A stretch of 64,000 nucleotides of DNA from CALFCX01 sp041650595 (GTDB lineage Bacteria > Margulisbacteria > WOR-1 > JAKLHX01): positions 58,176 to 122,175 of the forward strand of contig JBAZKW010000003.1 of assembly GCA_041650595.1 (NCBI GenBank), written 5' to 3'. The notes beneath the pieces were generated by a model. The model was not told the DNA's origin, ran no database searches, and was given only the letters and a program-made list of their open reading frames with translations. A program made the position numbers and the translations under genes. Position 1 is the first letter of the stretch. Each line of letters starts with the position of its first letter. Shown one piece after another: positions 57,867 to 64,000 of this stretch.

Positions 57867-57924
57867 CAATGAGTTTTTCCGGTAATCTCCCACAAACTAT
57901 AAATATCTCTTCATGTATGCCTAT

Positions 57925-57953
57925 ATTTTACCGCAATAGGAGCTATGAGTCAA
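57925..57953 (-). promoter_or_regulatory. Sigma-70-type promoter for gltBD
   Basis: Minus-strand TTGACT, 17 nt, TAAAAT. The -35 overlaps the last thrS codons and stop. The predicted start near 57918 gives a leader containing the hairpin at 57845-57866. Confidence 0.65.
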
Positions 57954-59652
57954 CAAAGTCGCAAAGAAATTCGTCCAATGTGCTGGTCCCAAGATCGCCT
58001 TTTTCTCTTGATCTGACGGATAAAGAACCGGATTCTACTTCCTTGTCACCTACTATAAGCATGTAAGGAATTTTTTGCATTTGGGCTTCCCTGATCTTGA
58101 GGCCGATCTTTTCACGGCGCTCGTCGGTTTCGACCCTAATATCCTTTTCCCTTAGCTTGTCGGCAATACTTTTTACATAATCATTGTGCCGGTCGGCGAT
58201 GGGAAGCACGACCACTTGCACGGGAGCCAGCCAGAACGGAAAAGCCCCCGCATAATGCTCCGTTAACACCCCTATAAATCTTTCCATGCTGCCCAAAACG
58301 ACCCTATGTATCATGACCGGTCTGTGTTGTCCGCCGTCTTCGCCGATATAATTCAGATCAAATCTTTCGGGATTATTGAAATCAACCTGGATGGTTGGCC
58401 CCTGCCAGAAACGGCCGATAGCATCTTTCAGTTTTACGTCAATTTTAGGTCCGTAAAATACTCCGGCACCCGGATCTATTTCATACTTGACACCTTTTGC
58501 CTTCATAGCTTCTTCGAGAGCAAGCGTAGCACTCTTCCAGTTCTCTTCGGTGCCGACAAAGCTGTCGGGACGCGTAGAAAGATATACTTTAAAGTCCTCA
58601 AAACCGAATTTTCTTATCATATCAAAAGCAAAGTCTATCGTGCTGGAGATCTCGTTTTGGAGCTGGTCCGGAGTGCAAAAGATATGCGCATCATCCTGAG
58701 TGAACCCTCTCACCCTCATCAGTCCGTGCAAAACGCCGGACCTTTCATATCTATATACGGTCCCAAGCTCAAAAAACCTTACCGGCATTTCGCGGTAACT
58801 GTTTATTTTCCTCTTAAAAATAAGTATGTGCCCCGGACAGTTCATAGGTTTGAGCACATATTCCTGTTCGTCTATTTTCATAAAATACATGTTCTCTTTG
58901 TAATAGTCCGTGTGCCCGGAAGTATTCCAAAGATCGATCTTAGCAATGTGAGGAGTAACGACCTGTTGGTATCCTCTTTTGCGGTGTTCTCTTTTAAGAG
59001 TGTCCTCGATAACTCCGCGCAATATCGCCCCTTTCGGATGATAGTAGACAAGACCGGCGCCTGCCTCTTCATGATAAATGTTGAAAAGATCCAGTTCTTT
59101 TCCAAGACGCCTATGATCTCGCTTTAAAGCTTCTTCCATCCTTGTTACATACTCGTCAAGTTCTTTTCTTGTATCAAAAGCAGTGCCATATATTCTCTGG
59201 AGCATCGCGTTTTTCTCATCGCCCCGCCAATAAGCGCCAGCAATCTTTAAAAGTTTGAAAGCTTTGACCTTGCCGGTAGAACTTAGATGCGGTCCGCGGC
59301 ACATATCCGTAAAATCTCCGTTTTTATAGAAAGAAACTATTTCGTCCGGGATCTCTCCTAAAAGTTCGATTTTGTATTGTTCATCCGCTTTTTCAAGCAG
59401 TTCGGATGCTTTTAACTTGGAGAGTTCCAGGCGTTCAAAAGGGATGTTTCTTTTTATGATGTCGCTCATCTCTGCTTCTATTTTCGGGAGATCTTCTTCG
59501 GTAAGCGGCCGCGGAAGGTCAAAATCATAATAAAAGCCCTCTTCAATGGCAGGGCCAATAGCAAGTTTGGCGTCCGGGAATAGTTTCTTAACGGCCATTG
59601 CCATGATGTGGGAGGTAGAATGGCGCAATATCTCCAGGTCGTTGTGTTCCAT
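57943..59652 (-). CDS. thrS: Threonyl-tRNA synthetase lacking the TGS domain
   Basis: 569 residues. It begins at the editing domain: LRHSTSHIMAMAVKKLFPDAK (HxxxH zinc/editing motif) and FTDMCRGPHLSSTGKVK. The class II catalytic core follows with RRLGKELDLFNIY, NCPGHILIFKRKINSYREMP and FELGTVYRYERSGVLHGLMRVRGFTQDDAHIFC. The anticodon-binding domain is in APVQVVVLPIADRHNDYVKSIADKL. The N-terminal TGS domain of about 60 residues, usual in bacterial ThrS, is absent. A slightly longer frame reaches 59670, but ATG 59652 is favoured. It is downstream of tmRNA. Confidence 0.95.
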   Translation of the reverse strand: MEHNDLEILRHSTSHIMAMAVKKLFPDAKLAIGPAIEEGFYYDFDLPRPLTEEDLPKIEAEMSDIIKRNIPFERLELSKLKASELLEKADEQYKIELLGEIPDEIVSFYKNGDFTDMCRGPHLSSTGKVKAFKLLKIAGAYWRGDEKNAMLQRIYGTAFDTRKELDEYVTRMEEALKRDHRRLGKELDLFNIYHEEAGAGLVYYHPKGAILRGVIEDTLKREHRKRGYQQVVTPHIAKIDLWNTSGHTDYYKENMYFMKIDEQEYVLKPMNCPGHILIFKRKINSYREMPVRFFELGTVYRYERSGVLHGLMRVRGFTQDDAHIFCTPDQLQNEISSTIDFAFDMIRKFGFEDFKVYLSTRPDSFVGTEENWKSATLALEEAMKAKGVKYEIDPGAGVFYGPKIDVKLKDAIGRFWQGPTIQVDFNNPERFDLNYIGEDGGQHRPVMIHRVVLGSMERFIGVLTEHYAGAFPFWLAPVQVVVLPIADRHNDYVKSIADKLREKDIRVETDERREKIGLKIREAQMQKIPYMLIVGDKEVESGSLSVRSREKGDLGTSTLDEFLCDFVDS

Positions 59653-59677
59653 GGATATATTATACACCAAACATTTT

Positions 59678-60105
59678 TGGAGCTGGCGGGAGTTAAACCC
59701 GCGTCCGAAAGGATCGATATCCGAAGACCTACAAGCTTAGCCCTTAATTTGGTTTTTCGTCCCGCGGATAAAGCCAAGGACGGGGCCATCCGCAAAACTA
59801 TCCTTAGCTGTTTTGTTTCCCCTTTTGCCCCGAAGGAACGGACAAAAAAGTATCCGGTCTTATGACGCCCTTTCCCGGATCGGCCGTCAGACCCGGCGGA
59901 CGTAACCTCTAATTAAGAGAGGCTATTAGGCTGCCAATGCCATTTCTGGTGTCAGGGACTCTACGTTCCAGACAGACCAGTCAACACTAGCAACCAATTC
60001 TTTAACTGAGTTAGCAGTTAATTTTGCCGCAAAGTTTTACGAGGGTCACGGCACCTCGGCTTGCACTCCGGACCTTTCACCTCCCGTCGAGATCCTTACA
60101 GCCCC
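59678..60105 (-). ncRNA. ssrA: tmRNA (transfer-messenger RNA)
   Basis: About 428 nt. The 5' end GGGGCTGTAAGGATCTCGAC and the 3' end GCGGGTTTAACTCCCGCCAG with CTCC-A form the tRNA-Ala-like domain with G3-U70, alanine's identity pair. CCA is not encoded. The tag reading frame ends PEMALAA followed by TAA TAG (around 59915-59935). The upstream resume codon cannot be set with certainty. GC-rich pseudoknot-like segments follow. The first 10 nt overlap the stop of the 148-residue ORF. It works with SmpB, encoded 630 bp upstream, to rescue stalled ribosomes. Confidence 0.95.
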
Positions 60106-60542
60106 ACTTCGTGTTCAAGCAGTGAGATAAAATGGTTGACTTGTTCCTCATCCAGATTGTTTTCCAAGAGCTCCGCCAGGTCCTGCCACGCTTGGGCCTC
60201 TTCCATCAGTTCCTTATTCTCTTTTATCTTTTGAAGCTCAAGCTCGATCTCTTTCTGCAACTTGCGGTCTGCTTCTTCCATGGCGGACTGAGGGTTTATC
60301 AATCCCGTTTCCTTGATCACTTTGTCAACTATATCTTCAAACGAAAGCTCTTTTTCTTTTGCGTCCATTGAAAGAGCGGCCATACGCACGGCTATTGCCT
60401 GAGAGTCAAGTGCGTTCACATCACGGCCGACCGAAGAACGTGCAGGAGCCATATCCTTGCGGGTATCATGGGTCTCGTCCAGCTTTCTGGGCGGGACCTG
60501 CGGAGCCAGCGGCGGCGGAACCTGCCCCGGAATATTTACCAT
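60096..60542 (-). CDS. Proline-rich/coiled-coil protein of unknown function next to ssrA
   Basis: 148 residues. A Pro-rich start (NIPGQVPPPLAPQVPPRKL) is followed by a helical, Glu/Lys-rich region with coiled-coil character (AMEEADRKLQKEIELELQKIKENKELMEEAQAW) and an acidic tail. There is no signal peptide. The ribosome binding site is GGGAGGT. Its last codons and TAA are the first 10 nt of tmRNA, so the ORF end and RNA start are locked together. It is the third gene of a smpB-62aa-148aa-ssrA string on one strand. Not recognised; a link to translation is suggested only by position. Confidence 0.68.
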   Translation of the reverse strand: MVNIPGQVPPPLAPQVPPRKLDETHDTRKDMAPARSSVGRDVNALDSQAIAVRMAALSMDAKEKELSFEDIVDKVIKETGLINPQSAMEEADRKLQKEIELELQKIKENKELMEEAQAWQDLAELLENNLDEEQVNHFISLLEHEVGL

Positions 60543-60566
60543 TTTACATTTACCTCCCTGCCTATA

Positions 60567-60755
60567 TTATATATCACCTTTTAGCTGAGCTTTTGTCAAC
60601 ATCACCGCAAGACGCGTGACATCATTTTCGCTCATCGCCGGATATTGGGCCGTTATCATATCCTTGACCGCGTCTGCCACATCGATCCCCGATTTTTGTT
60701 TGGAGCGTATGCCAGCATTTGCTGATTTTACTTTTTTATCTTTGTCTGTCGACAA
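60567..60755 (-). CDS. Small hypothetical protein between smpB and the Pro-rich gene
   Basis: 62 residues. A basic, disordered N-terminus (STDKDKKVKSANAGIRSKQKSG) is followed by a helical block (VADAVKDMITAQYPAMSENDVTRLAVMLTKAQLKGDI). It overlaps the end of smpB by 20 bp and precedes the next gene by 24 bp, so co-translation is likely. No family is recognised. Confidence 0.6.
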   Translation of the reverse strand: MSTDKDKKVKSANAGIRSKQKSGIDVADAVKDMITAQYPAMSENDVTRLAVMLTKAQLKGDI

Positions 60756-61197
60756 GCTCCCGCTCCATGTCCCGGTCAGAATCCTTCTTTTTTATGGTAT
60801 CCCTTTTGTCAAAAAGCTTCTTGCCTTTGGCTACTGCGATCTCCACTTTGGCATAATTTCCGGAGAAATATACCTTCAAAGGGACCAGAACAAAACCTTT
60901 CTGCAAGACTTTTCCGGCCAGCTTTCTGATCTCATTCTTTTTCAGAAGAAGCTTGCGCGTCCTTAAAGGATCTACCCCCTCTTTTCTGGCAAAATCGTAC
61001 GGGCTTATGTGCATTCCGTGCAAAAACGCCTGTCCGTTCTCGATCCTAGCAAAACTGTCCCTAAGATTGGCCCTGCCGATCCTCAAAGACTTGACTTCGT
61101 TACCCTTGAGCGCGATACCCGCTTCGCAGGTCTCAAATATATGGTAATCAAACCGCGCTTTTCTGTTTTCGGCAACGATTTTTTTATATCGCGGCAT
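60736..61197 (-). CDS. smpB: SsrA-binding protein
   Basis: 153 residues. KKIVAENRKARFDYHIFETCEAGIALKGNEVKSLR is the SmpB opening, followed by NLRDSFARIENGQAFLHGMHISPY and YFSGNYAKVEIAVAKGKKLFDKRDTIKKKD. The C-terminal tail is basic. It binds the tRNA-like end of tmRNA and brings it to stalled ribosomes. It is in the same orientation as ssrA with two small ORFs between. It lies 14 bp after plsC. Confidence 0.97.
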   Translation of the reverse strand: MPRYKKIVAENRKARFDYHIFETCEAGIALKGNEVKSLRIGRANLRDSFARIENGQAFLHGMHISPYDFARKEGVDPLRTRKLLLKKNEIRKLAGKVLQKGFVLVPLKVYFSGNYAKVEIAVAKGKKLFDKRDTIKKKDSDRDMERELVDRQR

Positions 61198-61211
61198 TAT
61201 TATATCACCTT

Positions 61212-61928
61212 TTAGTAATCCTCTATCAAGGAAATCACTTTTTCCCTCAATTTTTGCGGAAAACTGACCATTTCTTTTTCGTCCCCGATATCTTTGAAAG
61301 CCGGACCTATATTCACATATATAGTTGCCGGATATATCATGATACCCCCCTTTTTCTGGATGCGGAAGCTCCCTGATATCCCTATCGGAACGATCTTTGC
61401 TCCGCTCGCAGAGGCAAGGACCACGCCGCCGCGCTTAAACTCGGACACTTTTCCGTCGGAAGATCTTGTTCCTTCCGGAAATATAAGAACAGGATCATCA
61501 TCCTTAAGGCTTTGAGCAAGTGTTCTTATCGTGTAACTGGCGCGGGCCCCGTTCTTTCTGTCTATCGAAATATCGCCGCGGCTCTTTAAATACCAGCCAA
61601 AGATCGGAATAGAAAATAGTTCTTTTTTTACCAGGAACCTGAAATTTACCGGCAGGACGGACATTAACATCGGAATATCAAAATTCCCCTGATGGTTTGC
61701 CACCAATACTTTTGGCCCGTCAAAAAAGAGATTTTCCGTCCCGCGGACAATTACCTTTATATCGGCAATACGCAAAAGAGCCGTCGCCCATGACCTAGAA
61801 ACATCTGCTGCCGCTTTTCTACGCGGGACACCAAAAACCGTTAAAACAAGCATGAGCGCGCTTCCCAGAATGAAAGTCACAAAAAAGAAGACATAAAAGA
61901 ATAATGTCGCAAATATCCTCTTGATCAT
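61212..61928 (-). CDS. plsC: 1-acyl-sn-glycerol-3-phosphate acyltransferase
   Basis: 238 residues. A membrane segment at residues 5-30 (FATLFFYVFFFVTFILGSALML) is followed by the acyltransferase motifs VLVANHQGNFDIP (HxxxxD-like, here HQGNFD), LKSRGDISIDR and VLIFPEGTRSSDG, with FKRGGVVLA. It acylates lysophosphatidate in phospholipid synthesis at the inner membrane. The frame is open to 62087, but the extra 53 residues overlap the divergent promoter and gene. ATG 61928 is the family start. TATATT lies 6 nt before it, so the message may be leaderless. Confidence 0.92.
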   Translation of the reverse strand: MIKRIFATLFFYVFFFVTFILGSALMLVLTVFGVPRRKAAADVSRSWATALLRIADIKVIVRGTENLFFDGPKVLVANHQGNFDIPMLMSVLPVNFRFLVKKELFSIPIFGWYLKSRGDISIDRKNGARASYTIRTLAQSLKDDDPVLIFPEGTRSSDGKVSEFKRGGVVLASASGAKIVPIGISGSFRIQKKGGIMIYPATIYVNIGPAFKDIGDEKEMVSFPQKLREKVISLIEDY

Positions 61929-61958
61929 TACTAAAATATACCATAATACGCGAAAAGA

Positions 61959-61988
61959 TGAAATTTCCATAAAATCCGTCGATAAGTA
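61959..61988 (+). promoter_or_regulatory. Sigma-28-like promoter P10
   Basis: TGAAATTTC, 12 nt (one less than the others), CGATAAGTA. It lies 16 nt before ATG 62002. Confidence 0.5.
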
Positions 61989-62001
61989 TACGACGGGAAT
62001 T

Positions 62002-62271
62002 ATGCAAATCAAAGAAGTAACAAGGCCGCAGAATCTTTCAAGAAGCAAGGTGGATCTGCCTGTAAACGAGCCGGGAGAACCTGACAAAAATAAGAAACGT
62101 TGCCTTTACATGAGAGAAGAGGAGTGCACCATACCGGACACTCCTTTTACTTTGTGCAAAACCTGTCCGTACGGCTACATCCACTGCTTAAAAGCGGTCG
62201 TAAAAAATATCTATAAAAAAATAGTGGGGATCGCGATATTCTTTAAAAACATTGAACATCCTCGCAGGTAA
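62002..62271 (+). CDS. Small cysteine-rich protein
   Basis: 89 residues. The N-terminal 35 residues are polar. A cysteine cluster follows: RCLYMREEECTIPDTPFTLC and KTCPYGYIHCLK, five cysteines in about 30 residues, likely a metal site. The C-terminal helix AVVKNIYKKIVGIAIFFKNI is amphipathic. It is not recognised. The start is supported by promoter P10. It overlaps the convergent pilus ATPase gene by 29 bp at its 3' end. Confidence 0.6.
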   Translation: MQIKEVTRPQNLSRSKVDLPVNEPGEPDKNKKRCLYMREEECTIPDTPFTLCKTCPYGYIHCLKAVVKNIYKKIVGIAIFFKNIEHPRR

Positions 62272-63358
62272 TGCCGGCCAGTTCACGTTCGCAGATCAAT
62301 CCAGCCCTTACGGCTTCCATGCCGGACTCATACATGCTTGATCTGCCGGAAACATTTTCTATCAGCTTTTTGTCGGGACAAGTCCTTACCGCCTCTTTGA
62401 CGCGCTGGTCAAAGAACAGTACCTCATAAACCGCCCTGCGTCCTTTAAAACCGGTGTAGCCGCACTCTTCACATTTAGGACAAAGTTTTCTGACCAGGCG
62501 CTGAGCTACCACGCACACAAGTCCGGATGCCGCAAGATAAGGTTCTACCCCCATGTCCACAAGCCGCTCAACCGCGCCGGACGCACTATTGGTATGCAGA
62601 GTAGAAAACACCAGATGCCCCGTCATCGCAGCGGCAACGGCTATTTTTGCGGTCTCATTGTCCCTGATCTCCCCTACCATGATCACATCGGGATCCTGAC
62701 GCAATATCGAGCGCAGTCCCCTTTTAAAATCAAGACCCGTTCTGTAATTAACCTGGACCTGACTGATGCCGGGGATCTCATATTCCACGGGGTCCTCAAT
62801 TGTCAAAATATTCTTTGACGGGTCGTTGATCTCGTTGAGCGAAGAATACAAAGTTGTTGTCTTGCCTGATCCAGTGGGGCCTGTCACAAGTATCAGACCG
62901 TGAGGCCTGGTTATAGCTTTTCTGTACAAAGAAAGTTGGCTTGCGGTAAAGCCCAGTTCTTCCAAAGGAAGAGCGGCCTGTCCTTTGTTCAAAAGACGCA
63001 ATACGGCTTTTTCACCAAAGATCGTCGGCATGGTCGAGACCCTGATATCAAAATGCTCTCCACCCAGTATCATATGCACTTTTCCGTCCTGCGGAAGACG
63101 GGACTGGCCGATATCGGCGCTTATCATGACCTTGATCCTTGCAAGAATCTGCGGCACCAGCTTTTTTTCTATGGACCGGACTTCTGAAAGAAACCCGTCC
63201 GTTCTGAAACGCACCCTCATCCCCGCAGCCAGCGGTTCAAAATGGATATCGCTGGCTTTTACCTTTACTGCTTTTTCTATAAGGTCATTTACCAGCGAGA
63301 CTGTTTCTTCCGCAGGCCGAAAGACAGATGGTTTTTCTTTTTTTAAGAATATACTCAT
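62243..63358 (-). CDS. pilB: Type IV pilus / type II secretion assembly ATPase, short form
   Basis: About 371 residues. The GspE/PilB core shows ASDIHFEPLAAGMRVRFRTDG, Walker A GPTGSGKTTT, the Asp box LTIEDPVEYEIPG, Walker B LRQDPDVIMVGEIRD and the His box TGHLVFSTLHTNSA. CPKCEECGYTGFKGR is a tightened zinc tetracysteine. The N-terminal domain of the usual 550-residue PilB is absent, but the extension motor fold is complete. TTG at 63364 and ATG at 63358 are adjacent; AGGA lies 8 nt before the ATG. It overlaps the upstream 101-residue ORF by 74 bp. Confidence 0.9.
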   Translation of the reverse strand: MSIFLKKEKPSVFRPAEETVSLVNDLIEKAVKVKASDIHFEPLAAGMRVRFRTDGFLSEVRSIEKKLVPQILARIKVMISADIGQSRLPQDGKVHMILGGEHFDIRVSTMPTIFGEKAVLRLLNKGQAALPLEELGFTASQLSLYRKAITRPHGLILVTGPTGSGKTTTLYSSLNEINDPSKNILTIEDPVEYEIPGISQVQVNYRTGLDFKRGLRSILRQDPDVIMVGEIRDNETAKIAVAAAMTGHLVFSTLHTNSASGAVERLVDMGVEPYLAASGLVCVVAQRLVRKLCPKCEECGYTGFKGRRAVYEVLFFDQRVKEAVRTCPDKKLIENVSGRSSMYESGMEAVRAGLICERELAGITCEDVQCF

Positions 63359-63590
63359 GTTCAAATCCTAAAAGAGCGAAGACATATCCGCCTTCAAAAT
63401 TGAGGCCTAAAAACCGGCAGTTCTTGTCGCGGCATACTTCCATAAAAAGGTCAAGAACGTAATTAATGCCCCGATTGAGGATGAGTTCCCGATAGGAAGG
63501 CAGCGTGAACACCGCGACTTTATAGATCACCTGCTCATTCCTGACAGATACGAATTTAACAAAGGACCTTTCTTCCATAAAAATATTCAC
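63285..63590 (-). CDS. Hypothetical protein between comM and the pilus ATPase
   Basis: 101 residues: FVKFVSVRNEQVIYKVAVFTLPSYRELILNRGINYVLDLF and FLGLNFEGGYVFALLGFEHEYIL form a beta-alpha pattern without known motif. It starts with an ATGA overlap on comM (63587-63590) and has a GGGGGTGAATATT leader, consistent with coupled translation. Its last 25 residues lie inside the start of the pilus ATPase gene in another frame, so the extreme C-terminus may be non-functional. Confidence 0.55.
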   Translation of the reverse strand: MNIFMEERSFVKFVSVRNEQVIYKVAVFTLPSYRELILNRGINYVLDLFMEVCRDKNCRFLGLNFEGGYVFALLGFEHEYILKKRKTICLSACGRNSLAGK

Positions 63591-64000
63591 CCCCTGTCCG
63601 GACGGTATTGTATCGCTTCAGCTATATATTCGGGTTTAATGGTTTCATTGCTTTCAAGATCGGCAATAGTGCGCGCAACCTTGAGTATCTTGTCGTAGGA
63701 CCTTCCGGAAAGACGCAGTTTAAAGACCGCCGATTTCATGAGCTCTTCCGCGGCAGGCTCCATAGAACAGAATTTCCGCATATTCCGCGGGGGGATCTTG
63801 GCGTTTGAAATGATCTTCATTCCGTCAAAACGTTTTATCTGGATCCGCCTTGCGGAAACAACTCTATTCTTTATCTCTTTGGAAGATTCTCCGCAGGAAG
63901 AAGAAAGCAGTTCGTCCCTATTAAGCCGCGGCATATTAAGATGGATATCTATCCTGTCCAGGATCGGACCGGATATTTTTTGGAGATATTTTTGTACTTT
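63587..64000 (-). CDS. comM: ComM/YifB-like Mg-chelatase-family ATPase, C-terminal part
   Basis: The frame runs off the right end of the window. The visible C-terminus contains KYLQKISGPILDRIDIH (the GPxLDRID sensor region), IPPRNMRKFCSMEPAAEELMKSAV and LSGRSYDKILKVARTIADLESNETI. This order is diagnostic of the YifB/ComM family, AAA+ proteins involved in branch migration during natural transformation. It is coupled by ATGA to the next ORF. Type IV pilus genes nearby fit a DNA-uptake context, but that is inference. Confidence 0.9.
   Translation of the reverse strand, partial: KVQKYLQKISGPILDRIDIHLNMPRLNRDELLSSSCGESSKEIKNRVVSARRIQIKRFDGMKIISNAKIPPRNMRKFCSMEPAAEELMKSAVFKLRLSGRSYDKILKVARTIADLESNETIKPEYIAEAIQYRPDRG

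Overview
The window is bacterial chromosome from an organism I cannot name. The gene set suggests an uncultivated diderm lineage, with WOR-1/Saganbacteria- or Omnitrophica-like groups as a guess only. The basis is a beta-barrel-like exported protein, FtsB, type IV pilus genes, sigma-54 with several enhancer-binding proteins, type III glutamine synthetase, GH57/GH77/GH4 carbohydrate enzymes, and many dispersed palindromic repeats. Coding density is high, with many 4-bp or longer overlaps. No phage, plasmid, classical insertion sequence or CRISPR array was seen.

Layout. 1-15 kb: a truncated lipid kinase, a lytic-transglycosylase-like protein, GH4, a transglutaminase-like protein, YjbQ, pyrK-pyrD, patatin, hom, prs, miaB, a J-domain protein, a tRNA-binding protein and a Nudix hydrolase. 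15.1-15.5 kb: initiator tRNA-fMet with a GIY-YIG ORF and a displaced tRNA 5' half. 15.5-22 kb: GH57, rpoN, an NtrC-type activator, and a second activator whose ATPase is degenerate. 21.8-22.3 kb: tRNA-Leu(UAA) with a second GIY-YIG ORF and displaced half. 22-41 kb: ftsB, an O-antigen-ligase-like protein, prepilin peptidase, trpB, leuS, GH16, gdhA, a radical SAM pair, pentapeptide protein, LacI regulator, glycosyltransferase and a GH77-like enzyme. 41-58 kb: nitrogen assimilation, comprising glnN, two PII/Amt pairs, a small exported protein, a NifA-like activator, a PEP-synthase-like protein and gltD-gltB. 58-64 kb: thrS, tmRNA with smpB, plsC, a type IV pilus ATPase and a ComM fragment.

Four things stand out. 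(1) Two different tRNA genes carry the same unusual architecture: displaced tRNA 5' half, GIY-YIG endonuclease ORF, then intact tRNA. The displaced half ends at the anticodon loop and has an identical 20-bp palindrome in its D-loop. This looks like a minimal tRNA-anticodon-loop mobile element and is the strongest candidate for an undescribed system. (2) About ten promoters share the form TGAAATTTC-N13-CGATAA, which resembles sigma-28. They drive glycoside hydrolases, a LacI regulator and several possibly leaderless genes. (3) A NifA-like activator, two sigma-54 promoters and TACA-N4-TGTA operators at conserved 31-bp spacing form a coherent nitrogen regulon. (4) Several families of palindromic repeats are inserted in frame in housekeeping genes (miaB, leuS twice, a tRNA-binding protein, Nudix, radical SAM, J-domain protein).

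All calls come from reading the sequence. No database search was run.
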